A DNA stretch of 40,038 nucleotides from Bacteroides sp. (GTDB taxonomy: Bacteria > Bacteroidota > Bacteroidia > Bacteroidales > Bacteroidaceae), in NCBI RefSeq assembly GCF_028690125.1, contig NZ_JAQVBV010000041.1, positions 1-40,038 of the forward strand, in the 5' to 3' direction. This document shows positions 30,618 to 39,592 of the stretch, one piece after another. The notes under the pieces were generated by a model. It ran no database searches. It saw nothing but the letters and a program-made list of their open reading frames with translations, and had not been told where the DNA came from. A program made the position numbers and the translations under genes. Each line of letters opens with the position of its first letter. Position 1 is the stretch's first letter.

Positions 30618-31592
30618 TTATTTCGGAACCTCCACCCTATCAATTAACCGTTGCGTAACTTTAACCGGAGAATATCCCTCCATCTCAGCTTCCGCAGTCA
30701 GAATCAATCGATGTTGAAGCACATAAGGAGCTACAAACTTAATATCTTCCGGTGTCACAAAATCACGTCCTTGCAGAAGGGCATATGCTTTTGACGACTG
30801 TAACATAGCAACCGAAGCACGCGGAGAAGCTCCCAAATATACAGCTTTACTGGTACGTGTCTGCTGCACAATCATTGCAATGTATTGAAGCAGCGTACGG
30901 TCCACAAAAACCCGGTCCATCAATCCCCGCAGTGCTAAAAGTTCTTCACGGGTAATAGCCGGTGTAATATTATCAAGCTTTATCAATGAAGCATTTGTGT
31001 GATGACGTTCCAGAATATTCACTTCTTCTTCCAAAGACGGATAATTCATCGTTATCTTCATCAAAAAACGATCAAGTTGCGCTTCAGGAAGTTTATAGGT
31101 GCCTTCTTGCTCTACGGGATTCTGAGTAGCAAGAATAGTATAAAGGTCTCCCATCCGGTAGGTCATCCCGTCAATGGTTATCTGGCGTTCTTCCATAACC
31201 TCGAAAAGGGCAGCTTGTGTCTTGGCAGGAGCACGGTTAATCTCGTCCACCAATACAATATCAGCAAAGATCGGTCCTTTATGAAAATCAAAATCATTGT
31301 TTTTCATATTGAATACCGTTGTACCCAATACATCACTCGGCATCAAATCCGGAGTGAACTGGATACGGCTAAAGTCTGCCTCTACCAGACGGGCAGTGAG
31401 TCGGGCCAACAATGTTTTGGCAACTCCCGGCACCCCTTCTATCAAAATATGACCATTCGCAAGGATAGCAGTCAGCACCAGATCAACCGTTTGTTCTTGT
31501 CCGACAATGACGGAAGCAATCCGGTCCCTCAACTCTTGTACCTTCTCGGAAAAGAGCGTTAAATCTATCCGTTGTTCTGTATTTTCTTCCAT
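30618..31592 (-). CDS. MoxR-family AAA+ ATPase
   Basis: This 324-residue ATPase has Walker A GVPGVAKT (53-60), Walker B with DEINRAPAKTQAALFEVMEE, sensor LATQNPVEQEGTYKLPEAQLDRF (in parts), and the C-terminal helical lid (GASPRASVAML, VTPEDIKFVAPYVLQHR). MoxR proteins remodel or insert cofactors into client proteins, often von Willebrand-A or DUF58 partners. Cytoplasmic. It is between DUF4350 and DUF58, 11 bases after the former. Confidence 0.93.
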   Translation of the reverse strand: MEENTEQRIDLTLFSEKVQELRDRIASVIVGQEQTVDLVLTAILANGHILIEGVPGVAKTLLARLTARLVEADFSRIQFTPDLMPSDVLGTTVFNMKNNDFDFHKGPIFADIVLVDEINRAPAKTQAALFEVMEERQITIDGMTYRMGDLYTILATQNPVEQEGTYKLPEAQLDRFLMKITMNYPSLEEEVNILERHHTNASLIKLDNITPAITREELLALRGLMDRVFVDRTLLQYIAMIVQQTRTSKAVYLGASPRASVAMLQSSKAYALLQGRDFVTPEDIKFVAPYVLQHRLILTAEAEMEGYSPVKVTQRLIDRVEVPK

Positions 31593-31603
31593 ATGTTTTT
31601 TCT

Positions 31604-32878
31604 TTAGATATGATTGATTATTTCATTCATTTTATCAATAAATCGTTTCATCTCCTCTGCTGACAGAGTACGTCCTCCATAGATCACCGGTCTGATTTCA
31701 CGAATAAACTTCCCTATTTCTTCCACGTCCATACCTGTTTTCTGCGCAATCTTATGAAAAGAGTGCTGATCATCCGCCACTTCTTCCACATCAACCTGTA
31801 CTTCTCTTCTCAGCTCTTCGGCAAAGTATGTAAATTTCTTATGTACCAGATTAGCATGATCGTTCTTTTGACAATAAAGGGTGCCTATCAGTTTCGTAAA
31901 TTCCAAAGATCTATTCTCAGGTTCATGAATCACAGGTATTGCCCTTTGCCGCCTCTTCGCAGTAAAAATCATGAAAAGTAATATGGTTACCATAGCCAGA
32001 TAAACAGCCCAACGCAATGGAGGGTGAGAAAGGAAATAACGAAGAGGCGACTGTTGCACTTGGCCCATCCCTTCCACATAAACCTCTGTACGGACTACCG
32101 GAAGATCCTTCATTCTCGATAACAGCCGGAAAAGATAAGTCGCATTATCTCCGTCCAACACACCATAATTGGTAAAAAGCAATGGAGTAGATACTAGAAT
32201 GATTTCTCCTTTCCCCCATGGACGAACAAATGCCATCAAAGGGTGATAATTTCCATATACTTTTGCCGTATCTTCATCAACTACAACGTTATCCATATCT
32301 CTTGCAAGGTCTTTCTCTGCCAATCTTTGAAAAGGCAATGAGTTATAGTTACGAAAATAAGAGCTGCATAAAATCGGATAAAAACGATATAGCTGACGGG
32401 AATAAACAGCAGTATCTCCTACCCAGTAAATACTATCTTTCTCAGCCAATGAAGAAGCATATTTTTTCATCATTATCGGACTAAAATAAGAATAAGAGCA
32501 GGAAAACCTCAATGTATCCTCCAACACCTTATCAAATGAGGTGCTTACCAACATGATCTTATTCCCTCGCTCAGCCATTTCTAACAGAGCTTCTGTGTCC
32601 AGTTCATGAAAAGACAAGTCTTTGGTGACCACCAGTATACCCCGATTATGTAATGAGTCCTCTTGTTCCAACTGATAAAATGTTTTTGATGACAGAGAAT
32701 AGCCAAGAGGTAAAGAAGAAGACAATACACTGTCAAACAGCGCACATCCAAAAGGTTGCACATCATAATGGCTGAAGGTAGGAGCCCACACAAACTTCTT
32801 CGGTAAATGATACTCAACAGCAAACATTATAAGCAAAAAAGCAATAATACCTATAATGAACCAACGACTTCCTTTCAT
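31604..32878 (-). CDS. DUF4350-domain membrane protein
   Basis: This 424-residue protein has an N-terminal helix (residues 7-22), an extracytoplasmic DUF4350 domain resembling ThuA/GATase-like folds (ILVVTKDLSFHELDTEALLEMAERGNKIMLVST in parts), and a second helix near 290-307 (WAVYLAMVTILLFMIF). A cytoplasmic tail ends in a helical segment. It overlaps the DUF4129 gene by 4 bases. This gene is a constant part of the MoxR-DUF58 cluster in Bacteroidetes; the function is unknown. Confidence 0.8.
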   Translation of the reverse strand: MKGSRWFIIGIIAFLLIMFAVEYHLPKKFVWAPTFSHYDVQPFGCALFDSVLSSSLPLGYSLSSKTFYQLEQEDSLHNRGILVVTKDLSFHELDTEALLEMAERGNKIMLVSTSFDKVLEDTLRFSCSYSYFSPIMMKKYASSLAEKDSIYWVGDTAVYSRQLYRFYPILCSSYFRNYNSLPFQRLAEKDLARDMDNVVVDEDTAKVYGNYHPLMAFVRPWGKGEIILVSTPLLFTNYGVLDGDNATYLFRLLSRMKDLPVVRTEVYVEGMGQVQQSPLRYFLSHPPLRWAVYLAMVTILLFMIFTAKRRQRAIPVIHEPENRSLEFTKLIGTLYCQKNDHANLVHKKFTYFAEELRREVQVDVEEVADDQHSFHKIAQKTGMDVEEIGKFIREIRPVIYGGRTLSAEEMKRFIDKMNEIINHI

Positions 32879-33489
32879 GAAGTACCTCCCTTCGCTATTT
32901 CCCCTTGCAGAGTTTGCATTTTCCCGAAAAGTTCTTCCGTCGCTTCAAAGTTTCCATAACGAACCCGCAAGAAGTGATTCGTCAATTCACGGAAAGCAGG
33001 CATTCGTACTTCACTATTATACTGAGTAGGTGTTTTATATGGTTGCCAATCAATACGTTTTTCGTCACTCAAGTGTTTCAATGTCTGCAAATAAAGCAAA
33101 CGCACAGCCTCCCGATAATCATTATGCGCAAGGGCATCAGTGATTCCCCCCGGGAAATCGACTCCATATATTGTATCTTCTTCTACGGAATAAGGCAAAG
33201 CACTTTTAGGTGATCGCATAAAAAGACCTGGATTTTTCCGATACACGAACCAAATAATCAGAAGCAAAAGAATAATAGCAATACATATCAATATCAGTTC
33301 TGAATATTGTTCCGAAAAACGGCTGCCAAATATTTTGCGTAAGAATTCCCCAAACTGTCGATTGAGCCACTCGAAGATATTAATCTCAGGAGTAATCAAC
33401 TCACGGTTATAATTATAAGCTACGTCAGATTGCCAAGCAGCAATCTGTGCTTTATCATAAACTAAAGTATCAGTTGGAGAAGTTATCAT
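32875..33489 (-). CDS. DUF4129-domain protein
   Basis: This 204-residue protein has one membrane helix (about residues 65-83) and a C-terminal DUF4129 domain (AHNDYREAVRLLYLQTLKHL, then YNSEVRMPAFRELTNHFLRVRYG, quoted in parts). DUF4129 is mainly found at the C-terminus of transglutaminase-like proteins and in MoxR clusters. It overlaps the next gene by ATGA and starts 18 bases after the preceding membrane protein gene. Confidence 0.8.
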   Translation of the reverse strand: MITSPTDTLVYDKAQIAAWQSDVAYNYNRELITPEINIFEWLNRQFGEFLRKIFGSRFSEQYSELILICIAIILLLLIIWFVYRKNPGLFMRSPKSALPYSVEEDTIYGVDFPGGITDALAHNDYREAVRLLYLQTLKHLSDEKRIDWQPYKTPTQYNSEVRMPAFRELTNHFLRVRYGNFEATEELFGKMQTLQGEIAKGGTS

Positions 33490-33507
33490 CTATTTTAGGT
33501 TTCGAAC

Positions 33508-34434
33508 TCAAAGTTTATCAAAATTGTCAATATCGCTTTCCACTGTTATGCTATCTACTACTTCCGAAGCATGACCGTACTGATAAGCCAATCCTACTAA
33601 AGTAAATATCATCGAAAGGTACGCACCGAATGTCTCAACAATAGCCAAGATATAAAGCAGGAAACTATATCCTATTGATACGGTAGCCGTACTTCCGGTA
33701 TCACTCATTGCAAAAAAGTATTTTACCAGTGTAGCAATAAACCAAGGAACCATCGTAACTCCTTGCAACACACTGGCAATAATTCCCATTACTAGTGAAA
33801 TAAGAAAAACACCTCCCCATGTGGCAAATCCCAGACGAAAAGTCTTTCTTAAAGCGTCCATTATTTTAATATCTTCGAATAAATAGATAGGAACCAATAA
33901 TGCTAGAGGTACGGAAAAAGCGATCAGAAGAGGAATGATGAGTACCGAAGTAAACAACGACAAAGCTACCAAAATCCCCACTGGAATCAACGCTAACGTA
34001 ACCAATATGACACTTACGACAATCAATATGAACATTCGTTTGATATTGCGGAGTAATAAAGGTTTAAGTTCCCTCAACGTAATACCTTGCAAACGGTCTT
34101 CACGTTCATTATAAGTACGTATTAACCCATAAACCAAAGAAGACAGAATAGCAGTCCCCACCATATTATATAATCCATAATAGGTCATGAATCCTGCCAA
34201 AGCCATCCAATCCAGATTTTCCACATTGCCATTGGCAAGGGTATTCATTGTCAAAGTGCCTCCCATAAGCCCGTTCAAGCTTAAAGCCTGTATAAGGCAT
34301 AACGGTAAGATTAAATAAGTAGTGAACTTCAACAGCGGTTTCCAATTTTCTTTTATAAAATCAAAAGCTGCATTTAACTTATCGCCAAAAGGGCGTTTTG
34401 CATACATTGCAATCTTAGGTTTCTGTATTTCCAT
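33508..34434 (-). CDS. Polytopic membrane protein of the MoxR cluster
   Basis: This 308-residue protein has about six hydrophobic segments (for example near 35-52, 82-103, 133-170, 205-225, 250-272). The pattern GxxxGxxFxxxKxNWKPLLKF at the N-terminus and repeats of paired helices resemble the membrane domain of glycerophosphodiester phosphodiesterases, without any catalytic part. It overlaps the SpoIIM-like gene by 20 bases. Function unknown. Confidence 0.7.
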   Translation of the reverse strand: MEIQKPKIAMYAKRPFGDKLNAAFDFIKENWKPLLKFTTYLILPLCLIQALSLNGLMGGTLTMNTLANGNVENLDWMALAGFMTYYGLYNMVGTAILSSLVYGLIRTYNEREDRLQGITLRELKPLLLRNIKRMFILIVVSVILVTLALIPVGILVALSLFTSVLIIPLLIAFSVPLALLVPIYLFEDIKIMDALRKTFRLGFATWGGVFLISLVMGIIASVLQGVTMVPWFIATLVKYFFAMSDTGSTATVSIGYSFLLYILAIVETFGAYLSMIFTLVGLAYQYGHASEVVDSITVESDIDNFDKL

Positions 34435-35377
34435 TTTTTTTCCTATTAGGTAAATAAATATAGTAGAAAATAATAAATGCCAATGACAGCAGAATCAATC
34501 CGAGACGTAAAAAGTCCGGAAGTTCCGTATGACGGGTAATAAAACCCTCTATAAATCCGGCCATAATGAATATAGGTATTGTACCCACTATAATTTTTAA
34601 ACCTCTCTTTGCACCCCGGCGGAAAGATTCCAATCTAGAATAGGTTCCGGGAAACAACCATCCATTACCTAAAGCTATTCCAGCAGCACCGGCTACAATA
34701 ATCGCCCATAACTCAAGCGTACCATGCAAAAAGACAGCAAGAAAAGACTCCCAAAGTAAACCCTGTTGATAAAAGAAGGTTTGAAAAGCACCTACCATGA
34801 TTCCGTTTTTCAAAAGGATAAATCCTGTGCCGAAACTAGTCAATAGTCCCATTGCAAAGCAATTGAAAGATACCATTATATTGTTTAATGTGATCTCCAG
34901 AAACATTGGAACCTCAGAAGAACCATTGTATACTGCCATCGGTTTTCCATTAGCTATATTGTTTAAGGTCATATCTACATAATGATCTCCTAAAATCAAT
35001 CTGACGAAGTCTGAATCATTGACAGATGACAACATACCAATAAATACACTTACCATGAAAACACAAAAAGAGATTAATAATTCACGACGCGCATCGTGCA
35101 TGGTTTGTGGAACTTCACGGGTCCAGAAAGTGATAATGCGTGCCCATTTCTCACGTTTATTCCGATAGATCTCATTATGTAACGAAGAAGCAAGATTATT
35201 TAAATAGATCGTAATACGAGAGTTAGGGAAATGAGTTTGAGCAAATGCCAGATCAGCAGTCAAATCTGAATAAAAATCAGCAAGTTGATCGGGAGACAAG
35301 CGCTTTGCCTGCTCCACTACTTTTTCAGTATCTTTCCATTTATCAATATTCTGACGGATAAACGTTACTTCTTTCAT
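34415..35377 (-). CDS. Stage II sporulation protein M-like membrane protein
   Basis: This 320-residue protein matches SpoIIM-type (PF01944) membrane proteins: a helical N-terminus (DKWKDTEKVVEQAKRLSPDQLADFYSD in parts), then about five helices with MVSFNCFAMGLLTSFGTGF and HGTLELWAIIVAGAAGIALG. Bacteroides do not sporulate; the family here belongs to the RDD/MoxR cluster. The frame is open to 35476, but I chose the ATG at 35377, which lies after the predicted promoter (-7 at 35428-35421). It is the first gene of a six-gene operon. Confidence 0.85.
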   Translation of the reverse strand: MKEVTFIRQNIDKWKDTEKVVEQAKRLSPDQLADFYSDLTADLAFAQTHFPNSRITIYLNNLASSLHNEIYRNKREKWARIITFWTREVPQTMHDARRELLISFCVFMVSVFIGMLSSVNDSDFVRLILGDHYVDMTLNNIANGKPMAVYNGSSEVPMFLEITLNNIMVSFNCFAMGLLTSFGTGFILLKNGIMVGAFQTFFYQQGLLWESFLAVFLHGTLELWAIIVAGAAGIALGNGWLFPGTYSRLESFRRGAKRGLKIIVGTIPIFIMAGFIEGFITRHTELPDFLRLGLILLSLAFIIFYYIYLPNRKKNGNTET

Positions 35378-35420
35378 GCCTTTCACAAGATTCCAGATAA
35401 GTTTTGTCCGAAACCGGAAA

Positions 35421-35451
35421 CAAAAGTAAGAGAATTTTAATATATTTGCAA
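35421..35451 (-). promoter_or_regulatory. Promoter of the SpoIIM-MoxR-DUF58 operon
   Basis: On the minus strand, TTG (35451-35449) and TACTTTTG (35428-35421) are 20 bases apart. It overlaps the promoter of the divergent RDD gene. Confidence 0.65.
35441..35448 (+). promoter_or_regulatory. -7 box of the RDD gene
   Basis: TATATTTG lies 30 bases before the ATG at 35479 and falls inside the -33 to -7 interval of the divergent operon promoter. Confidence 0.6.
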
Positions 35452-35478
35452 CGAAATCATAAAAATATTTAATCAAAA

Positions 35479-36204
35479 ATGGCAGAATCTACAATTATCA
35501 CCGGACAGTTCGTTCGTATCAGCCAGACGCCCGCCAGCATAGGCGAACGTTTCATAGCATTTCTCATCGATTATATTTTGATTGTAATCTATTTGATCTC
35601 TACCATTGCTCTTTTACTTAAATTTTATGTGCCACGAGATTTCAACGCTTTTATATATACGTTTCTCATTATTCTACCGGTACTTTTTTACTCTTTTCTT
35701 TGTGAAACATTCAATCACGGCCAGAGTTTCGGAAAAAAGTTAATGAATATCCGCGTTGTAAAAGCAGATGGTTCTACTCCCGGTATTAGCTCCTACTTAC
35801 TCCGCTGGTTATTATTTTCTATTGACGTTCCTTTGACCGGAGGTTTAGGAGTCTTATCCGTCATCCTGACCAAAAACAATCAACGGTTAGGTGATCTCGC
35901 TGCAGGAACTATGGTAATCAAAGAAAAAAACTACCGGAAAATTCATGTCAGTCTGGATGAGTTCGACTATCTGACAAAAGATTATCATCCCGTTTATGCG
36001 CAATCTGCTGACTTATCCCTTGAACAAATTAATGTAATTACCCGCACATTAGAATCAAACAAAAAGGACCGCGAACATCGTATCACGATGTTGGCGAAAA
36101 AAGTACAGGGACTGTTGTCTGTCACTCCATTAGATGGCAGTGGAGAACGTTTCTTGCAAACTGTTCTTAGGGATTATCAATATTATGCATTGGAGGAGAT
36201 TTAA
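35479..36204 (+). CDS. RDD-family membrane protein
   Basis: This 241-residue protein has the RDD domain (residues about 20-150; GERFIAFLIDYILI with the family R-x-x-A-x-x-x-D, then GQSFGKKLMNIRVVKADG and NNQRLGDLAAGTMVI) with three to four helices. The C-terminal 90 residues are soluble and helical. RDD proteins are often transporters or partners of other membrane proteins. Divergent from, and conserved next to, the SpoIIM-MoxR operon, so probably a functional partner of it. Confidence 0.87.
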   Translation: MAESTIITGQFVRISQTPASIGERFIAFLIDYILIVIYLISTIALLLKFYVPRDFNAFIYTFLIILPVLFYSFLCETFNHGQSFGKKLMNIRVVKADGSTPGISSYLLRWLLFSIDVPLTGGLGVLSVILTKNNQRLGDLAAGTMVIKEKNYRKIHVSLDEFDYLTKDYHPVYAQSADLSLEQINVITRTLESNKKDREHRITMLAKKVQGLLSVTPLDGSGERFLQTVLRDYQYYALEEI

Positions 36205-36283
36205 ATTCAGCACTAAAAGGATTACAAATATATCTTTTATTAGATATGATTGACAATACCTGAATTATTATTAGAAAACGAGC

Positions 36284-36291
36284 TATCTTTG
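36284..36291 (+). promoter_or_regulatory. -7 box of the truncated gene
   Basis: TATCTTTG lies 46 bases before the ATG at 36338, so the broken gene kept its own promoter. Confidence 0.45.
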
Positions 36292-36337
36292 TTGGTATTA
36301 ATGATAAACCTATAACTTTTTGAAACATACTATTCTG

Positions 36338-36451
36338 ATGAAAACAAAATATCTGCTTTTATTTCAATTGGTTTTCTTAGTTAATCCAGTTGGTGCCAAT
36401 CAGATAACAATCGAAAAATGCAATAGAGTGAGAAGTGATGTAAGTTGTTGA
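36338..36451 (+). pseudogene. Gene truncated after its signal peptide at the element boundary
   Basis: The ATG at 36338 begins MKTKYLLLFQLVFLVNPVGANQITIEKCN, given here as a 20-residue signal peptide (ending near PVGAN) followed by a few mature residues, and meets a stop at 36449-36451. A consensus promoter precedes it. The integrase genes of a mobile element follow within 250 bases. I infer that insertion of the element cut this gene. What the original protein was cannot be told; the rest may lie beyond the far end of the element. Confidence 0.5.
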
Positions 36452-36662
36452 TATTCGGTGTTATATGCCGAAGACTGCAATGGATTGCTAAGTGGTAAAA
36501 ATGCAGTTTTTAGTGGTTTTAAGAACCGGATACGTTACGATTACGTTAGCAGTTTATCTGAATGCAAGATAGTGCAGTTTGTGGAGACTAAATATTTGAT
36601 AATAAGATTACTATTCGCCATTTTGCGTATATCTTGATAGCGTTCCCTTGCTCGTGATAAAG

Positions 36663-36686
36663 TAATTTTGTGACTTAAAAATCACA
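36663..36686 (+). promoter_or_regulatory. Promoter and short palindrome before the integrases
   Basis: TAATTTTG (36663-36670) fits the -7 consensus. TGTGA (36669-36673) and TCACA (36682-36686) form a 5-bp inverted repeat with an 8-base spacer overlapping the end of that box, a possible repressor site. The region 36452-36662 has no gene. Confidence 0.45.
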
Positions 36687-36701
36687 GTAAAATTTATTAT
36701 T

Positions 36702-37928
36702 ATGGGTAACGAACTAAAAGTTAATTTTTATCTCCGGCATAAAGAGATAAAAAAGGATGGAACCGTTCCAATCATGGGGCGCATAACCATCGGCAATCAG
36801 ATGGCACAATTTAGTGCCAAATTAAGTGTTGCTATATCCCTATGGGATATTAAAGCAGCAAGAGCATTGGGCAAAAGCAAAGTAGCCACGGAGCTAAATC
36901 GTGCCTTAGACAAAATAGTGGTAGCTATTCACACAAGCTACGAAGAATTAATCGAGCGAAAAGGCACGGCGACCCCGAAAGAAGTTGCAGTAGCCTTTCA
37001 AGGTATGGCATCCGGACAAGAATCTCTGCTTGGTTATTGTGATAAATTCCACAAGATGATGCTTCAGCGTGTCGGCATCAACCTTAAAGCAAAGAGTTGC
37101 GAACAATATCGCATAGCCTTTAAATACCTGAACGAGTTTATAAAGGCTAAGTATAATCTTAAAGATATCTCATTTGGTGCGTTGGATTACTCCTTCATTG
37201 AGAAATTCGACCATTACCTGCGCATAGAGCAAAGATTCAAACCAAATAGCGTGGTTGGTATCATCGGTCGTATTAAGTTGATGATAAGACGTGCGATTAC
37301 AGATGATGTAATTGTGTTTGACCCATTTATATCATTCCGCTCGGAAGGGGAAGAATCGAAGCCCAAGACATTAACACGTCAGGAGCTTACGCAGATTATG
37401 ACTACACCTCTTGATATTCCAAGCAGGTATCTGGTGAGAGACCTATTTCTATTTTCAGCCTTTACAGGCATATCGTTCAGCGATATTCGTAACTTAACGT
37501 ATAATGACCTCACCCAAAATGACGATGGGACGGTATGGATTCACTCCAAACGTATGAAAACGGGTGTTGAATTTCACGTCCCGTTATTAGACCTGCCTAT
37601 CAAATTGATTGACAAATACAGGGGTTCAACGGATGGCGAACATCTATTCAGAATGTTGAGCAATGTAAAGACCAATTTGCACCTAAAAAAGATAGCACAA
37701 ATGTGTGGTATAGATAAGTGCCTCTGCTTTCATGCAGCCCGACATTGTTATGCTTCGGTAATAACTCTATCTCAAGGCATTCCGATGGAGACCGTCAGTC
37801 GGATGCTGGGACACAGCACAATAAAATCCACTCGTATCTATGCTCAAATATCATACGAGAAAGTGGATAGCGACATGAGGCGACTCGCCAAGAATATCAA
37901 AGGAAAATATCATTTAGCGAACTTATAA
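36702..37928 (+). CDS. Tyrosine site-specific recombinase, first of a tandem pair
   Basis: This 408-residue integrase has an N-terminal arm-binding domain (about 1-100), a SAM-like core-binding domain (about 105-200) and a catalytic domain. Catalytic residues visible are K286, H344, R347 (FHAARHCYAS), H371 (MLGHS) and nucleophile Y380. The first arginine of the family is replaced: the site reads FTGISFSDI (T255-I263). The CTnDOT integrase also lacks that arginine, so the protein is probably active and IntDOT-like. It is one base from the second integrase and shares its layout, which suggests duplication. Role: integration/excision of the element. Confidence 0.92.
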   Translation: MGNELKVNFYLRHKEIKKDGTVPIMGRITIGNQMAQFSAKLSVAISLWDIKAARALGKSKVATELNRALDKIVVAIHTSYEELIERKGTATPKEVAVAFQGMASGQESLLGYCDKFHKMMLQRVGINLKAKSCEQYRIAFKYLNEFIKAKYNLKDISFGALDYSFIEKFDHYLRIEQRFKPNSVVGIIGRIKLMIRRAITDDVIVFDPFISFRSEGEESKPKTLTRQELTQIMTTPLDIPSRYLVRDLFLFSAFTGISFSDIRNLTYNDLTQNDDGTVWIHSKRMKTGVEFHVPLLDLPIKLIDKYRGSTDGEHLFRMLSNVKTNLHLKKIAQMCGIDKCLCFHAARHCYASVITLSQGIPMETVSRMLGHSTIKSTRIYAQISYEKVDSDMRRLAKNIKGKYHLANL

Positions 37929-37929
37929 G

Positions 37930-39246
37930 ATGGATAAGATAAAGTATAACACCTTTGCGGTGATGTTCTACATCAACAAAGGGCGAATCAAGAAAAACGG
38001 TACAACTACCGTTATGGGGCGTATATCCGTTAGCGGTGAGATGGTCCAATTCTCAACTAAGATTGACGTAGCCCCTGCCCTTTGGGATGCTAAAAGGTAT
38101 TGCCTGAAAGGGCGAGAGCGTGAGTCTATTGAAATCAATGACAAATTGCAGGAGATAACAGATGCTATCACCGGCTATCACAAGGATTTTATCAAACAGC
38201 AAGGATATGTAACAGCAGAGCTTCTTAAAAATAGAGTTTGTAACATAGGACAGAAAACCGATATGTTGCTTGCACTCTTTCGGGAGCATAATGAGCAATA
38301 CAAACAGATGGTTGGGGTAAATAGAGAGGAGAAAAGCTTTCTGATATACTACTATGCGATTAACCACATTGCTGATTTTATAAAAGCTCAATATGATGCA
38401 GAAGATATAGAACTAATCAAATTGAATCTGAGATTCTTAGAGGATATGATGCTCTTTTTAAGAGGCGAAAAGGGATTATCTATAAATACAGCCAATGGGA
38501 TTGCTATTTCGCTCAAGCGAGTTATCAAACGTGCCATAAACCAAGGGACACTACGCAAAGATCCGTTTGTGGGGTACAAATTTGATGTAGTATCGCCGGA
38601 GTGTCGCCATCAAATAGAAGAGGACCTGCACAAGCTGATGACAACCGAGATTAAATCCAAAGCCCTATGTTTTAGTCGTGATATGTTTATATTCTCCACG
38701 TTTACAGGCACTTCATTTTCGGATGTTGTAAAACTGACGGATAAAAATATAGGCATTAACAATAGAGGTGATAAATACCTCACTTTCAATCGACAAAAGA
38801 CGGGTACAGAATGTTATGTTCCTCTGCTTGATATTCCTTTGAAAATCATTGAAAAATATCGGAGTGAGCGTAAAAGTGAGAGACTATTTAATATGACTAC
38901 GTGGGCTACCATGTACGAAAATCTGGGTAAGATGCAAAAGCTTTGCGGACTAAAAGAGCCAATCTCATACCATCAAAGTCGCCATAATTTCGGAACGCTA
39001 ATCACTCTCCTTAACGATGTGCCTATTGAGACGGTAGCTAAGATGATGGGGCATAAAGATTTGAAAACCACCGAAATCTATGCTCGAATGAGTAATAAAA
39101 AGGTGGGTGATGATATGAAGCGAATAGCGGGGAGTTGCAAAAGTAAATTTAAAATCTTTGAAGACAAGGATATGCCCATAGTGGAGGATTATAATTATTT
39201 TGAATTTAGAGATAGATATGAAAAGAGATATGGTAACAATCAGTGA
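37930..39246 (+). CDS. Tyrosine site-specific recombinase, second of a tandem pair
   Basis: This 438-residue paralogue of the previous gene starts one base after its stop. Both N-termini share the pattern F-Y-x-(K)-G/H-x-I-K-K-(N/D)-G-T-x-x-x-M-G-R-I. Catalytic residues are K290, H348, R351 (YHQSRHNFG), H375 (MMGHKD) and Y384. The first arginine is again absent (FTGTSFSDV). A C-terminal extension of about 40 residues (FEDKDMPIVEDYNYFEF) is not in the first one. Translational coupling suggests both are made in fixed ratio and may act together. Confidence 0.92.
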   Translation: MDKIKYNTFAVMFYINKGRIKKNGTTTVMGRISVSGEMVQFSTKIDVAPALWDAKRYCLKGRERESIEINDKLQEITDAITGYHKDFIKQQGYVTAELLKNRVCNIGQKTDMLLALFREHNEQYKQMVGVNREEKSFLIYYYAINHIADFIKAQYDAEDIELIKLNLRFLEDMMLFLRGEKGLSINTANGIAISLKRVIKRAINQGTLRKDPFVGYKFDVVSPECRHQIEEDLHKLMTTEIKSKALCFSRDMFIFSTFTGTSFSDVVKLTDKNIGINNRGDKYLTFNRQKTGTECYVPLLDIPLKIIEKYRSERKSERLFNMTTWATMYENLGKMQKLCGLKEPISYHQSRHNFGTLITLLNDVPIETVAKMMGHKDLKTTEIYARMSNKKVGDDMKRIAGSCKSKFKIFEDKDMPIVEDYNYFEFRDRYEKRYGNNQ

Positions 39247-39580
39247 TAACGGCACGGTAAACGTGCCTGCCAATGTGCAGATGCGTGATTTTGAGATTGC
39301 CGGACTGTTCGGAGTGATGCTGCCTACGGTGAAAGGAAAAATCAAAACCCTGCTTAAGAATCGGCATTTTAACGGCTGTACCTATAATGTTGTTTCGGGC
39401 AGTAGTCTAATTCCAGACTATTTTGACCTTGAGATGGTTGTGGCTATTGCATTCTCTGTTGATAGTTGTCAGGCTGGCATATTTCGTGAATGGATAATGC
39501 GTAAGATGATGCAAAGCAATACACCACCAATATACATTGGAATGAATGAGCTGAAAGCAAAAGATAATTTTTTCAATTAA
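39230..39580 (+). CDS. RhuM-like DNA-binding protein of the integrase module
   Basis: I chose the ATG at 39230 (AAAAGAG 5 bases upstream), giving 116 residues and a 17-base overlap with the integrase; the frame is open to 39200. The layout EIAGLFGVMLPTVKGKIK (helix-turn-helix-like), a turn, then YFDLEMVVAIAFSVDS..AGIFREWIMRKM resembles the core of RhuM/KilA-N-type proteins (AELFG..TI..HI, then YYNLDAIISVGYRVNS..ATQFRIWA). RhuM-type proteins are of uncertain role. Here it is coupled to the integrases and may steer recombination or regulate them (inference). Confidence 0.7.
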   Translation: MVTISDNGTVNVPANVQMRDFEIAGLFGVMLPTVKGKIKTLLKNRHFNGCTYNVVSGSSLIPDYFDLEMVVAIAFSVDSCQAGIFREWIMRKMMQSNTPPIYIGMNELKAKDNFFN

Positions 39581-39592
39581 TCATATCAATCA

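Noticed and set aside
30999..31562. 187-codon plus-strand frame inside the MoxR gene
   Set aside because: Antisense shadow of a clear AAA+ ATPase gene.
35378..35476. N-terminal extension of the SpoIIM-like gene
   Set aside because: It spans the divergent promoter pair and reads as hydrophobic nonsense before the conserved MKEVTFIRQN start.
36669..36686. TGTGA/TCACA as a CRP site before the integrases
   Set aside because: The spacer is 8 bases rather than 6 and the site overlaps the -7 box, so a repressor site or chance is likelier.
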